From: DSCS01 sp035391585
Lineage (GTDB): Bacteria > Macinerneyibacteriota > Macinerneyibacteria > Macinerneyibacteriales > DSCS01
Assembly: GCA_964574875.1 (NCBI GenBank)
Contig: CAZNOX010000034.1
Span: forward strand, 1-7,305
DNA length: 7,305 bases
Reading direction: 5' to 3'
Position 1 is the first letter of the stretch, and every line of letters starts with the position of its first letter. The position numbers and the translations under genes are program-made. Shown here piece after piece: positions 1 to 6,197 of the stretch. A model generated the notes under the pieces. The model saw nothing but the letters and a program-made list of their open reading frames with translations. It was not told the origin of the DNA and made no database searches.

Positions 1-625
1 CTTTCTCCTCGTCAATGATCTGCCTGAACTGCACGGTATAAGGGGTGGGTTTGCCGTTGATGGAATAGATCACATCGCCGTTTTTAATCCCCTTACGTGC
101 CCCTTCAGACTCAGGTTCCACGATCTGGACCAGGACTCCGCCGTCGGGGACTTCAAAATACTCGTTCAGTGTCGAGGGGATATTCCCCACCATGATCCCG
201 ATCTCGTCCAGGGCATATCCCATGATCTCCAGACGGAACAGGTTGACAATAAGAGGGATCTCGTTATAGATAGCCGCATAGCGGTCATTCTTCTCCACAA
301 GGGTGATCTCAAACTGCTTGACCTTCTTTTCCCTTTTTATGGTGATGGTGACTTTTTCACCGGGATGCTGTGTGTAGAGGTTCAAAAGAAAATCGGAAGC
401 GTCATAGATGGTGTGCTCGTTCCAGCCGATCATCACATCCCCCACCATGAAGCCTGCCTGATGAGCCGGGGTGTTTTCCTGGACACTGTCGATGAGGACG
501 CCGCGGTCGGTATCCTTGACAATGATCCCTAAAAAAGCGACTTTGGAATCTTTCTCCTGAGCGGAAAGGCCGCTCCAGAGAAGAAGAACCGTCAATAACG
601 CCAGAATCCCTTTTTTCACTGTCAT
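1..625 (-). CDS. Exported protein with two PDZ domains (3' end beyond window)
   Basis: About 208 codons are visible and the frame is still open at the left edge, so the C-terminus is missing. The N-terminus has two lysines, a hydrophobic stretch (about residues 6-20) and a likely signal-peptidase site after LSA (residues 20-22), so the protein should be exported to the periplasm or envelope. Residues about 27-110 form a PDZ domain: an FLGI start, then a TPAHQAGFMVGDVMIGWN segment like the HtrA/RseP type. A second PDZ begins near residue 125 and shows DGGVLVQIVEP and ARKGIKNGDVIYSINGK before the cut. No serine- or metalloprotease motif is seen in the visible part. The start is ATG at 625, with AAGGAG overlapping the stop of the preceding anti-sigma-like gene and only 7 bases between genes. 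PDZ domains bind exposed C-termini. As third gene of a sigma/anti-sigma set, it may sense or handle envelope proteins, which is inference. Confidence 0.85.
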   Translation of the reverse strand, partial: MTVKKGILALLTVLLLWSGLSAQEKDSKVAFLGIIVKDTDRGVLIDSVQENTPAHQAGFMVGDVMIGWNEHTIYDASDFLLNLYTQHPGEKVTITIKREKKVKQFEITLVEKNDRYAAIYNEIPLIVNLFRLEIMGYALDEIGIMVGNIPSTLNEYFEVPDGGVLVQIVEPESEGARKGIKNGDVIYSINGKPTPYTVQFRQIIDEEK

Positions 626-632
626 GCTCTCC

Positions 633-1052
633 TTAATAGGCCAGGGCATAGGCCTGTTCTTCCAACTCGTCCTTTTCGATCTGAAGCTGGAGGGGTTTTC
701 CCGACTTCAGCAGGATGGTCTTGTCCACCGCCTTTTTGCCAAGTGTTTCATCCTTGACCTGAGATTGGGACGAAATATCTTCCACCTTCCGGTAGAGGTC
801 AGCCACTCCGCCCTTATCCAGGCCCATGGGGGCCGTGAATGCTTTGACGGTGACCGGCTGCTCAGGAGCGGGGCCCGGCATGGCCACGGTCAGCAGAATG
901 AGGAGAACCGCTGCAGCAGCGAAAGAACTTCCGGCCACATAGCGGATCCGCCGTTTTCTGGCCAGGGCTTTCTCTTCCAGGAGCAGGGCCTGAAGAAGGT
1001 TCTCTTTGAAAATGGGTGGCGGTGTTATAAAATCTTTCATTCTCTTCGTCAT
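633..1052 (-). CDS. Putative single-span membrane anti-sigma factor
   Basis: This is a 139-residue protein with a basic, presumably cytoplasmic N-terminus (1-37), one clear transmembrane segment (about 38-59, rich in A, L, I and V) and a charged C-terminal part of about 80 residues outside the membrane. The positive-inside rule supports N-in topology, since RKRR (32-35) lies just before the span. This is the usual shape of membrane anti-sigma factors, in which the cytoplasmic end holds the sigma factor. I see no zinc-binding HxxxCxxC motif, so it is not a ZAS-type protein, and I do not recognise the family by sequence. The assignment rests on position and topology. Its ATG lies in an ATGA overlap with the ECF sigma stop codon, with GAGGAGG four bases before the start, which implies translational coupling and matched amounts of the two proteins. 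It could instead be a small membrane protein of another function. Confidence 0.72.
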   Translation of the reverse strand: MTKRMKDFITPPPIFKENLLQALLLEEKALARKRRIRYVAGSSFAAAAVLLILLTVAMPGPAPEQPVTVKAFTAPMGLDKGGVADLYRKVEDISSQSQVKDETLGKKAVDKTILLKSGKPLQLQIEKDELEEQAYALAY

Positions 1053-1573
1053 CTTTCCTCCTCAAATATGACATCTTTACGAATTTTTTTCAATGCCCGG
1101 TGAACTTTGGAACGCAAGGTGGAGGCATTCTCCTTCTTGATCTCCGCCAGTTCCCGGTATGTCAAATCATCAAAATAGACCCCGATGAGCAGATCCTTCT
1201 CCTCGTCATCAAGCTTGTCGTTCATCACAGCGATGACTTTGTTCCATGTGTCTTCTGCTTCAAGGGCCTCCTGTATTTCATGCACTTCCTGAAGGACATC
1301 ATCAGATTTCAGCAGGAAGTCGTGCTTTTCCACCAGAGAGAGGGGTTTCTTCTGCCGGTACCAATTGATGATCTCATTATTGGCAATGGTAAAGATCCAC
1401 GTCCCCAGGGCGGCCTTATTCCGGTTGTAGGTATGAAGGTTCTTCAGCACTTTCATAAAAACCCCCGCCGTAATATCCTCTGCCCGTTCAACATTCATTA
1501 TACGCCTTAACACGTAAGAATAGACTCTATCAAAGTAGTTTTTATAAATCTCCTCAATGTTAAGCGCCTGCAC
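1049..1573 (-). CDS. ECF-family RNA polymerase sigma factor (RpoE-like)
   Basis: A 174-residue protein of normal ECF length that directs RNA polymerase to a small set of promoters. Region 2 covers about residues 5-76: EEIYKNYFDRVYSYVLRR, then AEDITAGVFMKVLKNL, which matches the usual AEDLTQEVF block, then FTIANNEIINWYRQKK of region 2.4, the -10 recognising helix. A poorly conserved linker (77-112) follows. Region 4 (about 115-168) contains the helix-turn-helix LTYRELAEIKKENASTLRSK and an ALKKIRK tail that recognises the -35 element. Start choice: GTG at 1573 puts region 2.1 at the very N-terminus, as is typical. The only upstream in-frame codons before a stop (the TAA at 1580-1582) are AGT and GTT, so no other start is possible upstream. 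No Shine-Dalgarno lies at the proper distance, unlike every other gene here. It overlaps the anti-sigma-like gene by 4 bases. Its target genes are unknown. Confidence 0.93.
   Translation of the reverse strand: MQALNIEEIYKNYFDRVYSYVLRRIMNVERAEDITAGVFMKVLKNLHTYNRNKAALGTWIFTIANNEIINWYRQKKPLSLVEKHDFLLKSDDVLQEVHEIQEALEAEDTWNKVIAVMNDKLDDEEKDLLIGVYFDDLTYRELAEIKKENASTLRSKVHRALKKIRKDVIFEEER
1057..1063 (-). promoter_or_regulatory. Strong ribosome binding site for the anti-sigma-like gene
   Basis: GAGGAGG stands four bases before the ATG at 1052 and lies within the acidic codons that end the sigma factor. Together with the ATGA overlap it supports coupled, efficient translation of the putative anti-sigma factor. 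Confidence 0.7.
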
Positions 1574-1579
1574 ACTAAC

Positions 1580-2557
1580 TTATACGCCCTTTCGCTTGAA
1601 AAGTTGCACTTTATCGCCGAAAAAGAGGGGAATATAATCTTCTCCCGCGGATTCAAGGTCCTGGACCCACCCTTTTTCGAAACCAAGCTCCTCGACTGTA
1701 TCAATAATACGCTGATATTCTTCATTCTTCAAGGGCCGATTGAGAACCGGATGCTCTTGAGCCTTCCAGACCGGGGTGTATTGGCTCATGACACTCACGG
1801 GGACATATTTCCCGAAGCGCCGGCGGATCTCTTCAAGAAGACGGACACTCTCATCGATATATCCCGGCAGGACCAGATGCCGGATGATGACGCCTTCTTC
1901 CATGATCCCGTCAGAAGTATACCGGCCGAACCCGTTGAATGTGATCATCTTCTCCACGGCTTCCCACGCAAAGTGCGGATAATCGGCCGCTCCTGAAAGC
2001 TCTCCCGAAGTGTCCCTGGAGACATACTTGAGGTCAGGAAGAAAGATATCGGCAAAGAGGGCGATCATCTCCACACTTTCGCTTGTCTCATAGCCGTTGG
2101 TGTTGTAGACCACAGGGATGGTCAGCCCCTGGTCGGCGGCCAGAAGCAGGGCGGGGATGATAAAAGGGAGGTGCGGTGTGGGGGAGACAAGATTGATGTT
2201 ATGGACTCTATCGTCATTTTGAAGCCGCAGGAAGATGACGGCAAGCTCCTCAACACTTAATACGGCCCCCTTATGCTCCTGGGAGATCTCGTAATTCTGA
2301 CAGAAAAGACAGGTGAGGTTGCAGCCTGTAAAAAAGACATTGCCCGCACCCTGAGTCCCGCTCACAGGAGGCTCTTCATAGAAAAAAGGCTGGAAAAGAG
2401 CCACGGATGTCTCCGTTCCCACGCCGCACGCCCCCTTGCGGATCCGGCGGTCGGCCTGACACCGGCGCGGGCAAAGGGAACACTTCTCCAGGTGGCCCTT
2501 CAGTTCCGGGAGAAGCGCCTTGAGTCTGTCACGGTTTTGAATATAACGTGGAATCAT
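1580..2557 (-). CDS. Radical SAM protein of the COG1313 type (PflA/PflX-like, function unknown)
   Basis: A 325-residue iron-sulfur enzyme that should cleave S-adenosylmethionine reductively to start a radical reaction. The radical SAM cluster motif is C79-N-L-T-C83-L-F-C86, followed by QNYEIS. An N-terminal cysteine set, C26xxC29xxxC33 and C44 in GACG, could bind a second metal or cluster. Other blocks typical of this group are EEPPVSG (61-67), NINLVSPTPHLP (120-131), VVYNTNGYE (149-157), IFLPDLKY (171-178), IIRHLVLPG (224-232) and SQYTP (258-262). Length and motif order agree with COG1313, often labelled pyruvate formate-lyase activating enzyme homolog; no glycyl-radical partner is present here and the true substrate is not known. 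The start ATG at 2557 overlaps the stop of the ATP-grasp gene before it (ATGA), with AAGG about 8 bases upstream. Its end lies 6 bases before the sigma gene. It may modify the ligase product or a protein; that is inference. Confidence 0.88.
   Translation of the reverse strand: MIPRYIQNRDRLKALLPELKGHLEKCSLCPRRCQADRRIRKGACGVGTETSVALFQPFFYEEPPVSGTQGAGNVFFTGCNLTCLFCQNYEISQEHKGAVLSVEELAVIFLRLQNDDRVHNINLVSPTPHLPFIIPALLLAADQGLTIPVVYNTNGYETSESVEMIALFADIFLPDLKYVSRDTSGELSGAADYPHFAWEAVEKMITFNGFGRYTSDGIMEEGVIIRHLVLPGYIDESVRLLEEIRRRFGKYVPVSVMSQYTPVWKAQEHPVLNRPLKNEEYQRIIDTVEELGFEKGWVQDLESAGEDYIPLFFGDKVQLFKRKGV
1581..1608 (-). promoter_or_regulatory. Candidate ECF-type (autoregulatory) promoter before the sigma gene
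   Basis: Reading the minus strand, TGCAAC (1608-1603) and CGTATA (1586-1581) are separated by exactly 16 bases. ECF promoters typically carry an AAC core in the -35 and a CGT or GTC core in the -10 with about 16 bases between them; the Bacillus SigW consensus is TGAAAC-N16-CGTA. The site lies inside the last codons of the radical SAM gene and ends just before the GTG start of the sigma gene at 1573. Transcription would begin roughly at 1574-1578, leaving almost no leader, which would agree with the missing Shine-Dalgarno. This is one short match in coding sequence, so chance cannot be excluded. Confidence 0.35.
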
Positions 2558-3612
2558 CCGGGGCCCTTCCTGATGATCCCATACGCCTGGTAAAACTTCC
2601 TGATCCGGGCGTCGAGGAGAAAGGGCTTGTGCACCTGGAGGAGATCCACCCCCGTGTAGCTGTTGCCCTCAATGACATGGAAGCCCTTATCCCCCAGGAC
2701 GATGTCCCAGCCCACATAGGGCAGGTAGGGATGAGCTTCCGCCGCTTTGAAGATGAGGGATGTCATCTTCTCCCACTCGGGGATCTTCCGCCCGGTGAAG
2801 CGCTCTTTTGTGTCCGGATGGTGCTGCATCCACGTAAGCCCTTTCCCCCTGGGGTGGACCACCCCTTTTCCCAGCTCTCCTGTCTCGGGATCCACATGGA
2901 CGCTGAGCCCGCCGAGCTCACAGTTATCCGTGGGCTCTGAAGCTTTCGTCCCGATGCGCTGGACCGTGGAGGGGATGAAGGCTTTCCCGGTGTCGGGATC
3001 CAGCATGGTCACGATCCTCAACGTATTGACTGTTCGGGGATAAAGAGACAAGGCAAAAGAGCCCTGGGGGATGAAGTCTGTAGCCAGGTAAGAAATCTTC
3101 TCGCGAAGGATCTTTTCCAGGAGGGGCCGGGGGTCCGTCTTTTCTCCGTTGACAGTGAAGGTGTCCCCCTCATGTTTTAAAAAAATGATCCCGTGGCCTC
3201 CTCCCCCTCTCAGGGGCTTGAGCACCAGGCCGTTGACATCCCTCACAAAATCCAGAAGCGCGGAAAGGGAATCCACCTGCCGGCGGCTGTCCAGAGGGAA
3301 TGTGTGCCCCCTGTCCATAAGGCAGAGGTTCCGGGGGACAGAGAAGTCTTGCCCAAAGACCTTTTCAAAGACGATCTTGTCATCAAGGAAGAGGGCGAAT
3401 GCCCCGTTGATCTCCCGCGTCCTGAGCCGCTGCCAGTCGGTAAGAAAAGCATGATATCCGTACTTTTCAAAATCGTAGATCACATGGGCTTCGCTGAAAA
3501 ACCCCCTTCGGAGAAGAGCCATCCGTTTCAAAAAAGGGACATGCTCTTTGAACTGCAGCTCCTTTTTGATGAAGGCCCGCAGACGCCTTAAGTTCTGAAA
3601 ACGTTTAGCCAT
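2554..3612 (-). CDS. Sugar-transfer-associated ATP-grasp ligase (PF14397 type)
   Basis: A 352-residue cytoplasmic ATP-grasp enzyme. Such enzymes activate a carboxylate as an acyl phosphate and join it to an amine or thiol. Residues 1-50 are basic and helical. The ATP-grasp fold shows LKPLRGGGGHGI (131-142, with K132 and the glycine loop), FIPQG (180-184), NTLRIVT (196-202), a CELGGLSVHVDPETGEL block (231-247), HPDT (265-268), YVGWDIVL (299-306) and VIEGNSYTG (313-321, with E315 and N317 as likely metal ligands). NTLRIVT, GGLSVxVDxxTG, GWD and EGN are characteristic of the family named for its link to sugar transfer and exopolysaccharide loci. All key residues look intact, so it is probably active. 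ATG at 3612 has GGAGG six bases upstream. The gene overlaps the preceding ligase by 8 bases and the following radical SAM gene by 4. Substrates cannot be read from the sequence, and no glycosyltransferase is in the window. Confidence 0.9.
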   Translation of the reverse strand: MAKRFQNLRRLRAFIKKELQFKEHVPFLKRMALLRRGFFSEAHVIYDFEKYGYHAFLTDWQRLRTREINGAFALFLDDKIVFEKVFGQDFSVPRNLCLMDRGHTFPLDSRRQVDSLSALLDFVRDVNGLVLKPLRGGGGHGIIFLKHEGDTFTVNGEKTDPRPLLEKILREKISYLATDFIPQGSFALSLYPRTVNTLRIVTMLDPDTGKAFIPSTVQRIGTKASEPTDNCELGGLSVHVDPETGELGKGVVHPRGKGLTWMQHHPDTKERFTGRKIPEWEKMTSLIFKAAEAHPYLPYVGWDIVLGDKGFHVIEGNSYTGVDLLQVHKPFLLDARIRKFYQAYGIIRKGPG

Positions 3613-4621
3613 TCTGTTCCTCCAGCAGACTCAAGACATCTTTCACCCGCAACTCACAGCTGTCAAAGCGGTTGAACTCTCCGGGTTCAAAGACCCAGCT
3701 TTTGTTTTTATACAGAAACCGTCCCGGGATCCCATCCACTTTTGATTGAAACGGGTTGATCTTTGAGGCAAAAACGGTATGGAGCTCGTTGACCAGGAAT
3801 TCCCCCTCTTCAGTCTCAAAGAAATCGACGTTCATGGAGCGGAAATTCCCCGCGTTACAGACCCGTTTGAGAAAATTCAGAGGAGCATCTCCGGGGTGGC
3901 CGTAAGCAGCTTGCCCGGACCCACTCCGAAACCCCTTTTTGTCAGGAAGCTTCTCATGGATGAAGTAGGACTCTCCGATCTTGACTCCTCGCCACTCATG
4001 CTTGACTTGGACGGCTTCCTGGAAGTAGATATTATTAAATTGAATATCGTCAAAAAGGGGATAGGGGATCCCCAGAGGGCCACGAGCCCATTTAACAAAT
4101 CCTTTGAATCCCAGACCGGTGCGGGTAAAAATCCTGTTGATGAGGTGCTCGGCCGCTCTTTTGTTTTTGATCACGCGCACACCTCCCCCGCCACTTCCAA
4201 GGTTGGCCTTGAAAAAGAGAGGGAAGCGGGAATTGCCATTGATGAAAGCCAGAGCGTCTTCCCTGTCATAGAAGATATGCGTGGGAGGATGGGGGATGTG
4301 ATGGATCCGCAGCCAGTAGAGAAGGACACGCTTGTTCTCATAGAGCATGATCTCCCGGAAAGAGGGGTAGACGATACGCTTCATCTCACGTTCAAGGAAA
4401 AAAATGCGCTCATCGAACATCTGTTTGAAGACCATCCTCCGGGCCGTGGGGCGGCAGAGAAAGGCGCTGCACGGGCACTCTTCGAGACGCTCTATCCAGC
4501 CGTCGGAGATGATGTCGATGATCCTGTAGGGAACATCAAGCGCTTCGCAGGCGCGGACATAATTTTCATGAAGGCCGTCGGGCTCTTTGAGGATTCCAAG
4601 CACGATGTTCTTATTGTCCAT
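3605..4621 (-). CDS. ATP-grasp domain protein (RimK/glutathione synthetase-like ligase)
   Basis: A 338-residue probable ATP-dependent carboxylate-amine ligase. Residues 1-110 form the pre-ATP-grasp domain (IVLGIL, PYRIIDI, PSFREIMLYENK). The ATP-grasp part has FFKANLGSGGGGVRVI (136-151, K138 and an excellent glycine loop), YFQEAV (199-204), a charged stretch KHEWRGVKIGE (207-217), FRSGSG (231-236) and MNVDFFE (263-269, D266). The last metal-binding motif reads LVNELHT (276-282), so the usual E-x-N appears as E279-L-H281. It is a clear paralog of the gene at 6194-7305: PYRIIDI/PYRFVDI and PSFREIMLYENK/PSFSDTMIYGDK fall at nearly the same positions. ATG at 4621 has GAGGAG directly upstream. It overlaps the asparagine-synthetase-like gene by 11 bases and the next ATP-grasp by 8. 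A glycan, amino acid or peptide substrate is possible; none can be named. Confidence 0.87.
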   Translation of the reverse strand: MDNKNIVLGILKEPDGLHENYVRACEALDVPYRIIDIISDGWIERLEECPCSAFLCRPTARRMVFKQMFDERIFFLEREMKRIVYPSFREIMLYENKRVLLYWLRIHHIPHPPTHIFYDREDALAFINGNSRFPLFFKANLGSGGGGVRVIKNKRAAEHLINRIFTRTGLGFKGFVKWARGPLGIPYPLFDDIQFNNIYFQEAVQVKHEWRGVKIGESYFIHEKLPDKKGFRSGSGQAAYGHPGDAPLNFLKRVCNAGNFRSMNVDFFETEEGEFLVNELHTVFASKINPFQSKVDGIPGRFLYKNKSWVFEPGEFNRFDSCELRVKDVLSLLEEQNG

Positions 4622-6197
4622 TTCTCCTCTTTTCTATCATGATCTTACGTGAAGCTTCAAACATCCGTCCGTAGTGGTCGGCAAAGGGGGAGGGAGACGT
4701 CCCTGCTTTCTCATGAAGAAGAGTGATGAGAGAGTGAAAATCATTCACGTCGGGGTACGTTCTCATGCGCCCACGGACCACTTTGATAAGCTGCCTCCCG
4801 GCCAGCGGCAGGATCTTCACCCAACGGCTCCGCTTTTTCCTATCCATATTAGGCCCGCCACGGGGGAAATCAACATCCATGGGAATAAAATAGTTTTTCC
4901 TGAGAAAAGTCCTCCACGGAATATCCCCCTGCCTGATGGAAGGAAGCGATGAGTACCACTCGCGTCCAAGGGCCCGATCCCAAAGAGGGATCAGCCAGGG
5001 AAGGCCCAGGAATTCGGCATGACGCAGCCCGTTGACGGTGAGCCGGGATTGTCTGAAACGGTTGTTCCATATCTGTGCAGCCAGGCAATACCACTCCTCG
5101 CCCCCCTGCTGGCCGAGGACCTCTTGTCTGACCGTATTGAGCACACGGGCTCTTTTCACAGGTGAAAAAAAGTATTTGTATTGTCCGAAAAGCCTGCGGA
5201 CATGCCGGGCCACGTCATCAGCTGTGTAGACTTCTTTCCCCGTCAGCTTCGGGAGGTAGCGGCCTGTCAGAAGACTTCCGATATGGCCCGGGATGAGTAC
5301 GCCCCAGCGTGGAATGAGGCCGGTCTCTTGTCCGTACCGCAAGGCGACAAAATCATAAAGCGTTGCCTGGCTGGCGCATTGGCCGCCGTACTCAAGGTAT
5401 CGGAGGGTCTCGTCCCGGTAACGGCGATAGATCTTTTCATCCAGAGGGATCCGGACCCAGGGGAAACCCAGGTTTTCTGCTGTTTCCCGGGCGATCCGGA
5501 CTTCATAAGAGTCTTCACACCCGTAAGTGTAGCACAGCACATGGTCATAACCCTGCTCTTTAAGAAGACAGGCCACAAGCCTGGAATCAAACCCGCTGCT
5601 CAAGGGAAGAAGAGCCTGCCTTCCCTGAAGCCCGTTGACCAGACGCTTTCCCGCTCTTTTTGTGATCTCCCCGGCCATTTTGAAAAAATCCTCTTCATCG
5701 GTCAGAGGCGACCTCTCACAGTCATAGTTATAGTAGGCCTCGGCCCTTAAAGCCCCCCCGCTCCATGTGAGAGACTCCCCGGCGTTCATCTGAAACAGGC
5801 CCGGGCACAGGGTCCTCTTCCCTAAAACATAGCCGAGAGAGTCGAAACAGAGGATATCACGCTTATCAGCTTTTTGTGTACATCCCCCGGGGAGATTCCT
5901 GATATCGTCGGACAAGTAAAAATGTCCCTTTTGAATGGTATAGAAAAGAGGAAAGGTCCGGAGATAATCCGCAACAACGAAAAGCTCCCCTTCCTGAGCT
6001 GAGACCACCGCCGCGTGGCCATTGAGGTTTTGGAGATAATCCTTCCATTGAGACGTGGTAAACAGCCTGTGTCCGGGGGTATCGAGGGGAATTCCCTCAT
6101 TATCAAACCCCTTGATCTGACAGGTCTCATCTCCTGTCCAGGGATATCCTCCAACGCGGTCCAGGTGAACCGTATAATCTCGTCCTGTGATGATCAT
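4611..6197 (-). CDS. Asparagine-synthetase-like protein without the glutaminase cysteine
   Basis: A 528-residue protein with the two-part layout of class B asparagine synthetases. The N-terminal part (about 1-130) resembles the Ntn glutaminase fold (GHAAVVSAQEGELFVVADYL, 60-79; PLFYT, 83-87), but the chain begins MIITGRDYTV, so the catalytic Cys2 is absent and it should not release ammonia from glutamine. The synthetase domain has a PP-loop LSSGFDSRLVACLLK (199-213), a variant of SGGxDS that binds ATP, then YEVRIARETAENLG (231-244). The later SGEGxDE-type motif is replaced by PGHIGSLLTGR (302-312). Such proteins adenylate a carboxylate and transfer it to an amine; beta-lactam synthetase and lasso cyclase are known cysteine-lacking relatives. 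Start ATG 6197 lies in an ATGA overlap with the gene before it, AAGGAG five bases upstream. Its position between two paralogous ATP-grasp ligases points to amide-bond formation in the same pathway. The annotation 'asparagine synthase (glutamine-hydrolysing)' would be misleading. Confidence 0.88.
   Translation of the reverse strand: MIITGRDYTVHLDRVGGYPWTGDETCQIKGFDNEGIPLDTPGHRLFTTSQWKDYLQNLNGHAAVVSAQEGELFVVADYLRTFPLFYTIQKGHFYLSDDIRNLPGGCTQKADKRDILCFDSLGYVLGKRTLCPGLFQMNAGESLTWSGGALRAEAYYNYDCERSPLTDEEDFFKMAGEITKRAGKRLVNGLQGRQALLPLSSGFDSRLVACLLKEQGYDHVLCYTYGCEDSYEVRIARETAENLGFPWVRIPLDEKIYRRYRDETLRYLEYGGQCASQATLYDFVALRYGQETGLIPRWGVLIPGHIGSLLTGRYLPKLTGKEVYTADDVARHVRRLFGQYKYFFSPVKRARVLNTVRQEVLGQQGGEEWYCLAAQIWNNRFRQSRLTVNGLRHAEFLGLPWLIPLWDRALGREWYSSLPSIRQGDIPWRTFLRKNYFIPMDVDFPRGGPNMDRKKRSRWVKILPLAGRQLIKVVRGRMRTYPDVNDFHSLITLLHEKAGTSPSPFADHYGRMFEASRKIMIEKRRNGQ

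Noticed and set aside
1..625. HtrA/DegP-type serine protease
   Set aside because: The chain goes from a signal peptide straight into PDZ domains, with no trypsin-like domain before them; only a C-terminal catalytic domain outside the window remains possible.
1580..2557. True pyruvate formate-lyase activating enzyme
   Set aside because: No formate-lyase or other glycyl-radical gene is near, and the N-terminal cysteine set and block order fit the uncharacterised COG1313 group better.
3779..4642. Long plus-strand open frame of 287 codons
   Set aside because: It lies opposite the ATP-grasp gene at 3605-4621, has no recognisable domain, and the minus-strand frame carries clear motifs and a good ribosome binding site. 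The same holds for the plus-strand frames at 624-1103, 1100-1510, 5181-5750 and 6269-6784.
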